A DNA stretch of 64,000 bases from assembly GCA_963971405.1 (NCBI GenBank), contig OZ020485.1:42963469-43027468 (forward strand). The letters are read 5' to 3'. The position numbers were made by a program, and so were the translations under genes. Under the pieces are notes generated by a model that was given only the letters and a program-made list of their open reading frames with translations, had not been told where the DNA came from and searched no databases. The stretch's first letter is position 1. The number at the start of each line of letters is the position of its first letter. Below are positions 34,351 through 44,229 of the stretch, one piece after another. This DNA is from Psococerastis gibbosa (taxonomy: Eukaryota; Arthropoda; Insecta; Psocodea; Psocidae).

Positions 34351-34632
34351 TTATATAGGTAGAAAGGGCTCGATCTGGGAGGATGTGTCATCGAGAGAGA
34401 CGTTGATCGGATCATTGGGCCAGTCTTTGGCCATGGGAAACTTGTCTTTGAGACTTTGCAGGAGTGCTTCGTTTTGGACATCGAGGGTGATCTCCTTAGA
34501 GACAACTTCGTCGAATATGGCCTGAGTGGAGTCATCTTCCTCGTAGCTGTCATCTAGGACCAGGTGGATGATGACCTCTTCGGCTAAGCCTGTATCCGCC
34601 ATAAGCGCCTTGCCAGCAAGTCCGTCGTCAGC
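34351..34632 (-). CDS. acidic C-terminal exon of an unidentified gene
   Basis: The minus-strand open frame runs from an acceptor-like ATGAATGTAG at 34633 to TAA at 34351. It contains an ATG at 34602 and reads MADTGLAEEVIIHLVLDDSY, then EEDDSTQAIFDEVV, a KDKFPMAKDWPND stretch and SQIEPFLPI at the end. Strongly acidic, no Cys, no signal peptide, looks coding. In the natural frame from 34632 it is phase 0, compatible with the 35951 exon but not with the 34681 exon, whose phase 1 end would create a TGA. An alternative acceptor ATACAG at 34590 would restore the frame with that exon. I do not recognise the protein. A short protein with a basic front and acidic tail recalls securins, but no KEN or D-box is visible. 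Confidence 0.5.
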   Translation of the reverse strand, partial: ADDGLAGKALMADTGLAEEVIIHLVLDDSYEEDDSTQAIFDEVVSKEITLDVQNEALLQSLKDKFPMAKDWPNDPINVSLDDTSSQIEPFLPI

Positions 34633-34680
34633 CTACATTCATAATTTATAATTTCCACATGCAAATCTTTCATGTCTTAC

Positions 34681-34807
34681 CTGTGACAATATGGACTGCA
34701 GATCTTTTGGACCGTTGCACCTTGGAGCTCAGTCTGGAATTGAAGGGTAAAGTTTTGATTGGTGTTCTCACGGGGGCCCCTACAGTTGGTTTCACGCCAT
34801 TATCAAT
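34681..34807 (-). CDS. candidate upstream CRF-BP exon (or exon of neighbouring gene)
   Basis: Clean splice sites: TTATTGTTTCAG before 34807 and GTAAGA after 34681. Only one frame is open: IDNGVKPTVGAPVRTPIKTL, NSRLSSKVQRSKRSAVHIVT, phase 0 in and phase 1 out. The terminal split codon G joins the CRF-BP exon at 27746 (AA) to give Glu, producing HIVTECMLVTS, which resembles the segment before the first CRF-BP cysteine. The RSKRS motif could be a furin-type cleavage site. Against this: a 6.9-kb intron is implied, and exon-like pieces on both sides could instead form a separate gene. The signal-peptide exon has not been found. Confidence 0.5.
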
Positions 34808-34811
34808 CTGA

Positions 34812-35142
34812 AACAATAAATATTGTAAATACGATATTGGAAATACGAGTAACACTCTAAAATATTATCCATTTAACTTAAAACAATTTTGTACCATTCA
34901 AATAGAATGAGCAATAATAATTCCTTGAAAATCCGATAGCATATTATTTTTAATTTAAATCCCTTGCAAGAATTCAGTGAATTTAAGCGACCGCATCTGT
35001 TAAAATCATGAAAATACCTACAGCTAGGGGTTGGAAATTGTAGCTTATAATGTATATATGCTAATGCTAATTGGCTATTACTAATGCAAAATAGGACAAC
35101 ACAGATCAACATACCATTAGTTACAAACAAACCATCGATATC
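34812..35142. other. no gene seen
   Basis: Intronic-looking sequence between candidate exons. Confidence 0.4.
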
Positions 35143-35150
35143 AACAGTAT

Positions 35151-35337
35151 AATGGCCGTGCCGAGAGGGGTGGTCCATGGGGTCCGGACCTCCCCCCACC
35201 CCCCCCCCCCCCCGAAATAAATGTTTGTATGTAAACCTGTATGGTTTGAAGAATTTATCCATTTATTCATTAATAAATTACGTTTTAAAAAAAATTGGAC
35301 CCCCCCCCCCCGGAATCAAAACCTGGGCACGGCCTTG
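35151..35337. mobile_element. hAT-type MITE with poly-C tracts
   Basis: Left end ATGGCCGTGCC and right end GGGCACGGCCTTG. Exact 8-bp duplication AACAGTAT at 35143-35150 and 35338-35345. C tracts at about 35200-35213 and 35300-35311. A relative with the same body is at 62578-62752. Confidence 0.85.
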
Positions 35338-35345
35338 AACAGTAT

Positions 35346-35640
35346 GACAATCTACTCTCAAAAGCAATCGACCTATGTTGGGAAAAAATATGTTAATGTT
35401 ATCTTAATTAAAATTTTCCTCCTAAAACTGGCAAAACTGTTCTTTTTGTACTATATATATATATAGTTTTGTAGCGATTGGAAATACATCATTCATTTGA
35501 CAATTTTTTCCAATTCTTAAGCTTGCTCACCGTCTTTGTTTTAATTTTATATAATCTACAAGAAATTTAATGAATTATTATTAAATAATTCTTTCGTTCT
35601 CAAGAAATTAATTCCAATTATTTATCATCTCCAGACGACA
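35346..35640. other. no gene seen
   Basis: AT-rich, including a short TATATATATATAG run near 35453. Confidence 0.35.
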
Positions 35641-35800
35641 CCATTGTTTAATTTAAGTTTGTTATTGTTTGCAAAGCGTGATTTTACTCTATGATCAATG
35701 ATCAATTTTAATATGTAGAAGTTAAAATAGGCAAAAGAGTAAAACAAAAATCTCATCGATTATTGACGCAATATGGACAAGTGGAACAGCTGCCTTACCG
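35641..35800. mobile_element. possible MITE D/E family remnant
   Basis: Contains TGATCAATGATCAATTTTAA, as in the family D centre, and AAATCTCATCGATTATTGACG with GGACAAGTGGAACAGC, as at the family E right end. The left end was not found. Confidence 0.45.
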
Positions 35801-35950
35801 GAAGTAACCTAAAATATACTGTATAGCATATATTGGTCTTACGTTACAAGTTGTATTTCGCTGCTGGTGACAGCATATTGACTGATATCTCGGGCAATCT
35901 TTATAAGTGATAGGCATTTTATTTCCAGGTCGCACGTCAGGGTAACTCAC

Positions 35951-36001
35951 CCTCGTCAGCCGATGATCTTTCACATTCTTTTTAAAAAGCCATTCCGCCA
36001 T
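35951..36001 (-). CDS. candidate first coding exon
   Basis: ATG at 36001 opens MAEWLFKKNVKDHRLTR and ends exactly at AGG before a strong donor GTGAGT. Phase 0 out, so it can join either 34807 (phase 0) or 34632 (phase 0). Basic, no signal peptide, which argues against it being the CRF-BP N-terminus. The open frame also continues past the donor, so intron retention cannot be excluded. Function unknown. Confidence 0.35.
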
Positions 36002-36194
36002 AAAAATTGAAAATATGAATTGATATTTATTCAGTTCCTTGGAGTGAATTATTTATGTGCCTTGAAACTTAGTGCAGGCATCAAAACAAGGTTGTATTTC
36101 CATAAAATATTCAATATATTTTTTTTAGCAACACGCTTTAACTCCAATTCTCATTTTTATATTACTTCATCTTTATATCTTTGATAAGACGTGT
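36002..36194. other. possible 5' flank of the candidate exon
   Basis: AT-rich. No TATA/Inr pair that I would defend. Confidence 0.25.
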
Positions 36195-36197
36195 TTA

Positions 36198-36472
36198 TTG
36201 CTTTCCAATTTACATGTTGGCCTTGTATAAGTAAAACCATTGTGAGGGTCAAAATTTTCGATTCCGAGATTTCAAAGGATTTACACGTTTTGAGGTCACA
36301 GGAATTGAATTGAATTGTAAACGACTTTATTGAAAAAGAAACAAAAGGCGAACAATAAGACTATAAAAATTCATGCTAACCCTAGGAACCAAAAAAGTGG
36401 TTTTTACGAAATGTCTGTCTGTCTTTCCATCGGTTTGCGGGAAAACTACTCGACTTTTTGAACCTCGGGGTA
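36198..36472 (+). repeat. repeat F 5' fragment with an ~83-bp insertion
   Basis: TTGCTTTCCAATTTACATG starts the copy. Between AGGTCACAGGAA and AGGAACCAAAAAAGTGG an A-rich piece (36303-36385; starts TTGAATTGAATTG) is inserted with AGGAA on both sides. Other F copies read straight through. Confidence 0.7.
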
Positions 36473-36545
36473 GCTAAAGAAAACCTTTGCCGAATATTTC
36501 TTTGACCAAATGAATAATGGATCGAATGGATAGTTGTGTTGTATG

Positions 36546-36702
36546 GGGGGGGGGGGGGGGGGTTACAGAAATTTCATTGGATATTACATACTGGTTTTTA
36601 TTTTTCCTCTCAAAATCCGATTCTATCTAGTATCAAGCCATTTCATTTCCGGGGGGGGGGGGGTTTAACCCCATGAACCCCCCCTTGGCTAAGGCCTTGA
36701 TA
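36546..36702. mobile_element. hAT-type MITE, left end eroded
   Basis: G tracts at 36546-36562 and 36652-36663, body TCTATCTAGTATCAAGCCAT, right end CCCTTGGCTAAGGCCTTG. Same family as 12656, 20329 and 53908. Confidence 0.7.
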
Positions 36703-36856
36703 CCTAGGTCAATTTGGCCAAGTTTAAGTGGTTTTGCCCGAACGGAGTTCCTCACTCTTAATACTGTAGACTTACTTGGCGAGAATCAATGTTATAATAT
36801 TGTTGAGATTAGTCAGCGTGCGTCATGTACATATTTGCTGAAGGTCGCCTGTCGCT

Positions 36857-37090
36857 GACGCCTCGAAGGCACTCCAGCTGGTTTGTTTAGGGATGGGTCA
36901 AATTTACACATTGCATCAATGTTTATTGAGCGACTGCCTGGCTATTCCCCAGCTCCTCAGGCCGTTACTTGTACGAGTTGGGATCTATCAGGATTCCTGT
37001 TCAAACTGCCCTGCTCTTGCATCTCTTGCATAATTTTATTATCGGCATTCTCGGGATTAAGGCACGAGAATATGCATATGTATTTTTTAT
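36857..37090 (-). other. possible terminal exon, unassigned
   Basis: The minus strand has a frame NADNKIMQEMQEQGSLNRNP followed by DRSQLVQVTA and a stop, with AATAAA ~60 bases later (plus TTTATTG at ~36919). An alternative frame gives MPIIKLCKRCKSRAV and a stop. Base composition differs from the flanks, but neither frame has homology I recognise. Confidence 0.2.
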
Positions 37091-37159
37091 TTTATTTTTC
37101 TGAGGGCGACTACAAGCTTGGGCTATCTATAGATACGCCCATCGAGTTAATATAATATA

Positions 37160-38010
37160 TACAATATTATAATAATTCGTGTATTTTTCTTAATTTTTTT
37201 TACATAAGTGGATAGAAGCTGAAGTGCCCCCTCATGTCAGTGGCGTCTGAGGGTGTGTCACTCGTGTGATGTGTTGGTATATTGTATGCTGTGTGAGGTA
37301 GCTTGTACTGCAAGGATGGATACAAGGGTGTAGCTACCCCCCCCCCCCAATGGAGTAACTCTGAATCATTGTACGACAATATTATCTACAGTATATATTT
37401 TTTTTTCAACGTAGGCTGGTACTCATAAGATAGTCATTGTCCTCGATGAATTCTGAAATCATTCATTAGATTGTGATGAAAATTGGTAGGTTGCTCTCTA
37501 TGGTTCCTTGACTTACTAACTATTTACTAATATATTGTATTCATTAAAATAGTATTGACATTGAAAGTATATTCATTAATAATTTGTTTGTACCTTTTTA
37601 AAACAAACAAAAAACAATATTATTGTATCCTATTCGAAGCACCCCACGTACCTATTGTACTCTGCGCATAGAAGGACCACATAATGGCCGTGCAACCCTA
37701 CGCCATTGCTGCTAACTTTATGATTCATAAAAAGTAAGCCATATTATCCGGAAAATCTTACTTCTGGCAAAATTGTGCGTCTAACTGCATATTGATTTTT
37801 TAATAAAACTGAGGAAACTGCTCGGAAATGACGGTTTCTAATTTGAATCTTTTATGAATGAAAGTTCTCTTCCAAAGTAATCTACCTACTGGACATCTTA
37901 ACATTTTATTATCTAAAAAGTAATTTAGAATTAGAAGCAGACGAATGGTACCTACATATTCCCTAATACAGATCTGGAAAGCTAAATGAGATTTCTATTT
38001 CGATTTTGCT
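37160..38010. other. no gene seen; poly-C tract near 37338-37349
   Basis: AT-rich, with one C12-type tract. No recognised features. Confidence 0.35.
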
Positions 38011-38018
38011 ATGGGACT

Positions 38019-38324
38019 CAGTGCCGGGTTTGGCTATGGAGCCATGAGGGTTATGGCCCCCACAAAATAGGGGACTTACAACAAGACGCAAATACAAAAT
38101 CGCTATAGATTAAATAAACAAAACAACAAACTACAGCAAATAAATAAACTTGTCGAAATATTTGGCGGGAAATTGGTATTAATAATTAACCGCCTTAATC
38201 AATTGTATTCCAATCTATTTTGCATCCTGTGCCTATATTTTATAAATGATAGTAGAATATTCGAGGAAGGGTGCACCCACATAATTCCGCCCCAGGGGCC
38301 CCCACAAGGCTAAAGCCGGCACTG
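38019..38324. mobile_element. hAT-type MITE
   Basis: Left end CAGTGCCGGGTTTGGC, right end GCTAAAGCCGGCACTG (inverted). Perfect 8-bp duplication ATGGGACT at 38011-38018 and 38325-38332. 306 bp, no ORF. Confidence 0.9.
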
Positions 38325-38391
38325 ATGGGACTACTCATTCGTACTGTATACATGCAATGCGATTAAAATTAGCTAGACCTAAGTAATATTT

Positions 38392-38585
38392 TGTAGTATT
38401 ATATGGTATATATAACAGTAACATTAAATTAACTTTGGTTGAAGAGGTAACCTCCTCGTTATAACCGAAATTAGAGGATATGGAGAAAACTGGGCTTGGC
38501 GGGATTCGAACCACGTTATAACGAGGAGGTTACCTCTTCAACCAAAGTTAATTTAATAACCATATAATACTACAATGTATTGAAT
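38392..38585. repeat. family B fold-back
   Basis: Left arm GTAGTATTATATGGTA... AACCTCCTCGTTATAACCG, right arm its near-perfect complement, with a shortened tRNA-like piece (GGGCTTGGCGGGATTCGAAC) in the loop. It would fold as a ~80-bp hairpin. Confidence 0.8.
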
Positions 38586-38715
38586 AAAGCATTGCCTTTA
38601 TGCAATTAAGTAAGCTCACAGACCTGTTCGGTTAGATAGTTGTGTAGTTGTGCTAACCTGTCTAGCAACACGAATCATGTCAAATTGAGCATAAGTAGAG
38701 GACTTGGTGATTACT

Positions 38716-38832
38716 GGACTTGTCGGGGCTTGTGGTCCTGCGGTTAAGACGACGCCCCGGTTAGGCGTAGATCGTGGGTTCGAATCCAGCCAAGCCCAGT
38801 TTTTTCCATATCCTCTAATTTCGGTTAGACCT
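38716..38832 (+). repeat. SINE family B, plus copy
   Basis: tRNA-like head: CTTGTGGTCCTGCGGTTAAG, then GTGGGTTCGAATCCAGCC, then the tail TCCTCTAATTTCGGTTA. Confidence 0.8.
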
Positions 38833-39065
38833 AAGTAACCAATAACTATCTGATTAACTAGATAAACATTGATATGTCTGTTAAAACTCGGCTCCTTCCA
38901 AAATTATTTTTTTTTCTAGTGGAACAAGTCTACAGAATGTATAGTACGACTACAGCCACAACTTGAAAAGTCTCGATAAGGAATATTTGCACCACCATGC
39001 ATTGGTAGATGGCAGTGCCATCCAAAGTTTCTTACCAATAGTTTTCAAACAATAATGGTGGGAAC

Positions 39066-39387
39066 CAGGGGCGTAAAGTTGGGGGGGGGGCACGGTCCAA
39101 CTTACCCCCTCCCCCCAGCTCCTTTGGGGGGGGGGGCTTTGCCCCCCCCCCCAGCCTCGAGCAGTGTAAGACGTGGTTCATACTTCATCGTCCCCTTTGC
39201 AGCAATATGAATATAAGCATTCCTTTTTTAGCTTTGTAAAATCTACAGCTATACTTTACAACTATTAAAATGCGTAAAATCGTACTGTTTCGCTCTTATA
39301 TTTTCAATTTTTCCTTATCCTGCCTGATGACGTCATAAGGTCTACTTAGTTATGCCCCCGCCATCATTCTAAAACTTTACGCCTCTG
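39066..39387. mobile_element. hAT-type MITE
   Basis: Ends CAGGGGCGTAAAGTT and AACTTTACGCCTCTG. Perfect 8-bp duplication GTGGGAAC at 39058-39065 and 39388-39395. Subterminal G and C tracts (39081-39090, 39126-39151). The CAGRGGCG start is typical of hAT termini. Confidence 0.92.
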
Positions 39388-39395
39388 GTGGGAAC

Positions 39396-39798
39396 TACCC
39401 TAACTTAAGAACTTGCTTTGGATCAGGCAATAGTGAGCAAAATGAGATTTTGTAGAAGTGTCATTGTGCGTCGCACGAGTGTAAGATGAAGAAGCAAGTG
39501 AAGCTGAACAAAAAAAAAAACTTTACGGAATCAAGGAATACGTATAACCGGTCAAATAGACATGCTCAGCATCACATATTATTGCGAAAAAAAATTCCTG
39601 CTTTGTAATATCAAATTCGAAGCAAGGCGTTGAGAAAAGATCTCAAGTCCTTGTCAAAGCTTTGAAAGGCAAGAGCTGGTACAAAAGCGCCTTTGTGAGA
39701 ACTAGGCAAAATTAAACTCCACGTTTGATCCATACCAAATAGTTCCGGTCTAAGACTTTCTGTGAATGGATTTATTTTCAATGCCTATACGACTTACG
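39396..39798. other. no gene seen
   Basis: No recognised features. Confidence 0.35.
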
Positions 39799-39799
39799 T

Positions 39800-40330
39800 A
39801 TAAACCGACAGCCAACGGCCAAGTTGAATCCTCCTGAACAGAGCCTGTTCCAAGCTGCGGCAAACTTGGTAGTGTGCGCAGCGTTGGCAGGGGGACACGG
39901 TGGGACATGATAACGTGCTGAGACTATACCAGTCAGTGTACAGGTAAGTGCGTGTCGGGTCGTGGACACCTCTGAATTAATCGTGTGACTTTACTATGTT
40001 CCCCAAGTGGTTCGGAATCCACTATAATTAAGAGGTACACCTTGTCAGTCAACTCCCTTTCTCCCCGAGGTGAAGGAGTCTGCCGCCCTCAAGGGCTGAT
40101 TTTAGGGGGGCAGGGGGTCTGGACCCCCTTAAATTAAATGAACTTACACTAGATAATATGGGTTTACAGTGGGAATTAAAAATAATAATGTTTTTTAATG
40201 TTATAATCTACTTAATCTGCCCGCTGCCCCCCCCCCCTAAATTGGAAGTAAAATCCGCCCTTGTCTTCCCTTAGGTTACCTCAAGTCAGGGTTGCTTAAA
40301 GCAGAAATGCAGAAAGCAGGCGTTGAAAAA
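39800..40330 (+). repeat. family C long form, interrupted by a MITE
   Basis: Same order of blocks as 718-1112. The CCCGAGGTGAAGGAGTCTGCC block is cut by an insertion at 40090-40263 and resumes as TTAGGTTACCTCAAG. Confidence 0.8.
40090..40263. mobile_element. hAT-like MITE nested in family C
   Basis: Ends CAAGGGCTGATTTTAG and AAAATCCGCCCTTG with subterminal GGGGGG and CCCCCCCCCC tracts. The target duplication is imperfect (GCCGCCCT versus TCTTCCCT), so the exact border is uncertain. Confidence 0.65.
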
Positions 40331-40347
40331 AAAACGTTTAAACCTAC

Positions 40348-40735
40348 AGCACTTCGGTTTTTATTACCTGTAGCCCTATTATGGCATTTTGGGATTAACG
40401 TAACACTGGGGTTTATTCAATTGTTTAAAAAAAAAATGAGTGCAAAATGCGAGAGAAATTCAAATTGATAAATTAAACCTCGGCTATATTTTTGGTGAGC
40501 TTTCAATTTTTTCGCCCTTAGATGTAGACACATTAATTAAAATTGTTATAAGTATATTTCATAATTTTACCGGTACATTTGAATGTTTATTAGTATTTTA
40601 TACAATAATAAAACAATGCAACTATACTCTTACATTCCAATAATTAATTAATTTTAATTCCCCGCACATATTTTAATGCCGTCACGTGACACCTTACTAT
40701 TCCCGCATTAAAAGATGAACCCCGATATTATGTAA
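40348..40735. repeat. family I-related copy
   Basis: Ordered matches to 49150-49740: GGGGTTTATTCAATTGTTTAA, CAAAATGCGAGAGAAATTC, TTTGGTGAGCTTTCAATTTTT, ATTCCAATAATTAATT. Confidence 0.6.
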
Positions 40736-41852
40736 GCTTATAATGTAAACTATAAACTTAATGTAAAATAATGTTACGTTAAATCTAAATCGCCTTAATT
40801 GGGGTGCTCCATCGTAGCCTATTTTTTTTTTTTTAATTATGTCACAGTTGCATTGTAATTAATTTTCTAACTTCAAACGCAGTTGCCCTAAAGGCGAAAG
40901 AACCGTAAAACTGTATGTCGTCCATCAAGCATTAGCCATATTATATAGCTAAGAACTTCAAGAAATGCCACACTAATTAAATTGTTCGTTTTGTCTCAGA
41001 GAAGATGTCATTAAATTGTCTCCATAAATGCATAAATTAAAGAGAGATAACTAAGCTGTTTAATGGGCTATGAACTTTCTGCAGACAAGCCTAAAATGGA
41101 AATTTTATAACTTATTATTACATATTATACAATAGTAAAGTATATTATACTACGCAATAACTTACTGTACCGTCTATAGATTGTGTGGATGGGATGGGAT
41201 CTGGGGATGCCAAAGTGTAGCCTATTGTAGTGGTACCTACTGTTTAGGCCTAGAATCTAGATACTTGATTCAAAAATGAAAAAAATGGAACTAGGTACAG
41301 TAAATAGCCATTATCCTGTTACGTACCTACTACACTTTAGGCGTATTCAAGATACGCATAGTAATGCTACTATAAAGACATACCTAAATGTTTATGACCG
41401 ACTGTTGCTGGAAATATCTGAAAAGAATAGATTTTTTACATTTCTGCCGTACCTGCATAAGCCTACTTCATGCTTTTTATGCTGTGGAGAAGTAAAAAAC
41501 TGAAATGTAAGCCATTAAAAATTTGCTGGTAGTTTCAACATGAATTGAATTAATTTTTTTCCCTCATAATAATATAAAGGTAGCAGAAAGAAAGTGTACA
41601 GCGACAATTAGTTGATGAGATGACCTCATAAGCCGTTGTTGGTGTTTACAAGATTACAAGCTTTCCTACTTTAGTACGATCCTGTCCATCAGACCTCTGG
41701 GTGATATTGTAGCTTTATTTGTTTAATTAACTCTTTGAGGTACACATTTACATAATGGTTTATTAATAAAAAATAATACAAGGTGATAGACTTTTCAATA
41801 AGATTGGCCGCCAGACTCGTCAAAGAAGTGCGTGGTAAAATTTTAAGTCATT
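40736..41852. other. no gene seen
   Basis: AT-rich, no recognised features. A 75-codon frame at 41276 has no motif support. Confidence 0.35.
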
Positions 41853-42013
41853 AAGGTGGTAGGATGCTTGGTCTTGTGCTAGTCTCTGCACGCCATACGA
41901 TCGGAGACGTGTCGTAACTCAACAGTCAACGCGGGTACCAACCTACAGAGGCGACTGAAGAGGTCGATTCGGATACATTCATTTACGAGTAATTCTTTGT
42001 ATGTGATTTATAT
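41853..42013 (+). repeat. SINE-like family G, copy 5 (diverged)
   Basis: TAAGGTGGTAGGATGCTTGG, CACGCCATACGATCGGAGAC, GAGGCGACTGAAGAGGTCG. The poly-A tail is lost. Confidence 0.7.
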
Positions 42014-42023
42014 AACCAACTTA

Positions 42024-42200
42024 TAATGGCCAATTGGTACTTGCCCAATGCCAACGACCACTTAGATTTTTTGGACATTTTTAATATTGCTTCCGTATCA
42101 ATTTTAGGTCATTGACAAACTGGTAAACGCCCTCGATGGAATCCTACACTAGTTACATCATAACATAATGGACAAGCAAAGCTGAGACGAGCTCATACCA
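42024..42200 (+). repeat. interspersed repeat K, copy 1
   Basis: TACTTGCCCAATGCCAACGA, ATTTTTGGACATT, CGTATCAATTTTAGG and AAAGCTGAGACGAGC align in order with 63812-64000. Two copies only; class unknown. Confidence 0.65.
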
Positions 42201-43098
42201 TTGACATAATGTAACAGGCGCAAGCATGACTTCCCCAAGTGTAGGTAAGATGCAAAAATAGTCCATAGCATAATATAATATGAAAATAATATGTACCTAT
42301 GCAATGCAGTAGACAATTCAAATTTCCTCCGCAGCCCACCATCACGACCTCAATAAGAAGATACGGTGTTTCCTGAAATCTATGTATACCTACTGTACAT
42401 ACATACATACGTGTACATATTATATATATAACATTTTGAACGGGGGTGATTTTAGGCTCAGAGCGCCATGAAATGAAAAATTGGGAAGAAATTTTCCGGA
42501 AGTCGAACATTGGTTGCCGTCTCAATAGGTAGATGAATCTTCCTAGAGGAGAACATTTTGGTTCGAGACGAGACCGAGAGCAACTACTTTCGGGACCGAG
42601 ACCGCCGAGTCTCGTCTCAGTCTTAGTCTCGGGTAAAGACTAAAGTAAGATAGTTTAAGTAGGGTGAAAAAAATCACTAATATAAAATTGGGACCTAACT
42701 GAAAGAGAATGATGAAAACGTGCAATAGGTACTTGATTTATATTTTTGTAATAATGCAAAAATACTGCATTTAATGACCGTAAAAATCTCAAAAGAATAA
42801 TAACAAGAGAGTGCTGAAACACAGCAGGTCATTACTGGCGGTCCTTTCATTTTTCCTGAGTGACAGAAAGTGTTGGTTGTTGTTTTACTGTTGCTGGTAA
42901 ACATTTTTAAATAGGCGCCCCTTGATTAGCCTTTGTGTACAGAACCAACAGTGAATATAATAAATTTTCTTTTGTGCTCACTTAATGCCTTAGAAATGAA
43001 ATTAGCACACCCTGTGGCGTTTTCTCTTAATTTTTTCCTTTGTCATTAATGAATAACGCGCCTGCAAGTGCTGCGAGTCTGGCTTACCGTGGATTTCA
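42201..43098. other. no gene; GAGACC-rich patch
   Basis: 42562-42635 is an imperfect GAGACC/GTCTCG-rich patch. Otherwise no recognised features. Confidence 0.35.
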
Positions 43099-43491
43099 TT
43101 AAGAGGATGCTGACCGTACACATTGGCCACCCCTGGATCACCCCGAATTAGGTTGGCTTACGTTTTTCACTTAAGTTAATACTTAAAGTTATAAAGATGT
43201 GGTCCACTCAATTGCTAGAGGACTACTACATACGCCCTATTACAAGGTGTTTTTCATTTTTGTTGGCATAATTTTTCCATGAATTCGATAAATGTCGCCT
43301 ATCATTTTCACGGAAAATCACCTTGACCAAAACTAAATAAATCGCCGTAGTACTATGTATGAAATAATCCTCTGTCAATTGAGTAAACCAAATCTTTATA
43401 ACTTGCGGTATTAACTTAAATAAAAAATATAAACCATCATATTTTAGGGTGATCCAGGGGTGGCCAATATGTACGGCCAGCTTCCTCTTAA
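43099..43491. mobile_element. piggyBac-like MITE, copy 2
   Basis: TTAA at both ends. Inverted ends TTAAGAGGATGCTGACCGTA and TACGGCCAGCTTCCTCTTAA, with inner GGCCACCCCTGGATCACCC inverted on the right. Better preserved than 22621-23003. Confidence 0.88.
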
Positions 43492-43644
43492 GCACTTTCA
43501 CGGTATATATATATTTTTGTAATTTTGCAAACCAGAAATAAAACCTTTTACTGCCAACTTTGGGAAACCTCAATACTCTTATACGAAAGTTACATGAAGT
43601 TTCACGACATTATATAACTAATTCAAGTAAAAGATTGGTATTAT

Positions 43645-43832
43645 TATTATTATTTTTTTTAAAAGATTAATCGCATACAAACAATTTAATGAATGTGTCC
43701 GATTGACCTTTTCAGTCGCCTCTGTAGGTTATTACCTGTGATGAGTACGACACGACTGCGATTGCATGGCGTGTAAAGACTCGCACAAGTGCAAGCACGT
43801 TACCACCTGGCCATCAAAGTCGATAATTTATA
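43645..43832 (-). repeat. SINE-like family G, copy 6
   Basis: A poly-T start, AATCGCATACAAACAATTTA and ending CCACCTGGCCATCAAAGTCG; minus orientation. Confidence 0.8.
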
Positions 43833-44017
43833 CTGTATGTAGGCATGTGACAGTAGAAAGAAATCCAGCCTCGCGTGAATTATGGAATTATAGGTTGATT
43901 AATAGAGAAGGATCAGTAGATGATGAGTCCCATACTCCCCTAATAAGATATTTTAATGCATGTTATATTTCATTTTTTCATGCCCCATGTCAGTGGTTGC
44001 CAAAGTGTGAACCGCGG
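43833..44017. other. no gene seen
   Basis: Unassigned. Confidence 0.3.
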
Positions 44018-44226
44018 GGACCTTAAGTGGCTATTCCACTTGTCGATTTTACTTCAAAATTGATTTGAGATTTTTTGTTTGTTTTATTTTAAGGAGACTA
44101 TTATGTAGATACTTAACTTATCTATTATAGATTAAGTATCTACATAATAGTCTCCTTAAAACAAAACAAACAGAAAATCTCAAATCAAATTTGAAGTAAA
44201 ATGGACAAGTGGAATAGCCGTCTTAG
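44018..44226. mobile_element. MITE family E, copy 2 with inner hairpin
   Basis: Ends CTTAAGTGGCTATTCCACTT and AAGTGGAATAGCCGTCTTAG. Long inner arms with GAGACTATTATGTAGATAC give an almost perfect hairpin, the same hairpin as in 6177-6375. GGGGAC flanks both ends. Confidence 0.85.
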
Positions 44227-44229
44227 GGG

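Noticed and set aside
38716-38790. Functional tRNA gene
   Set aside because: A- and B-box words are present, but the arms do not pair into a cloverleaf and the sequence is followed by a repeat tail. It is a SINE head.
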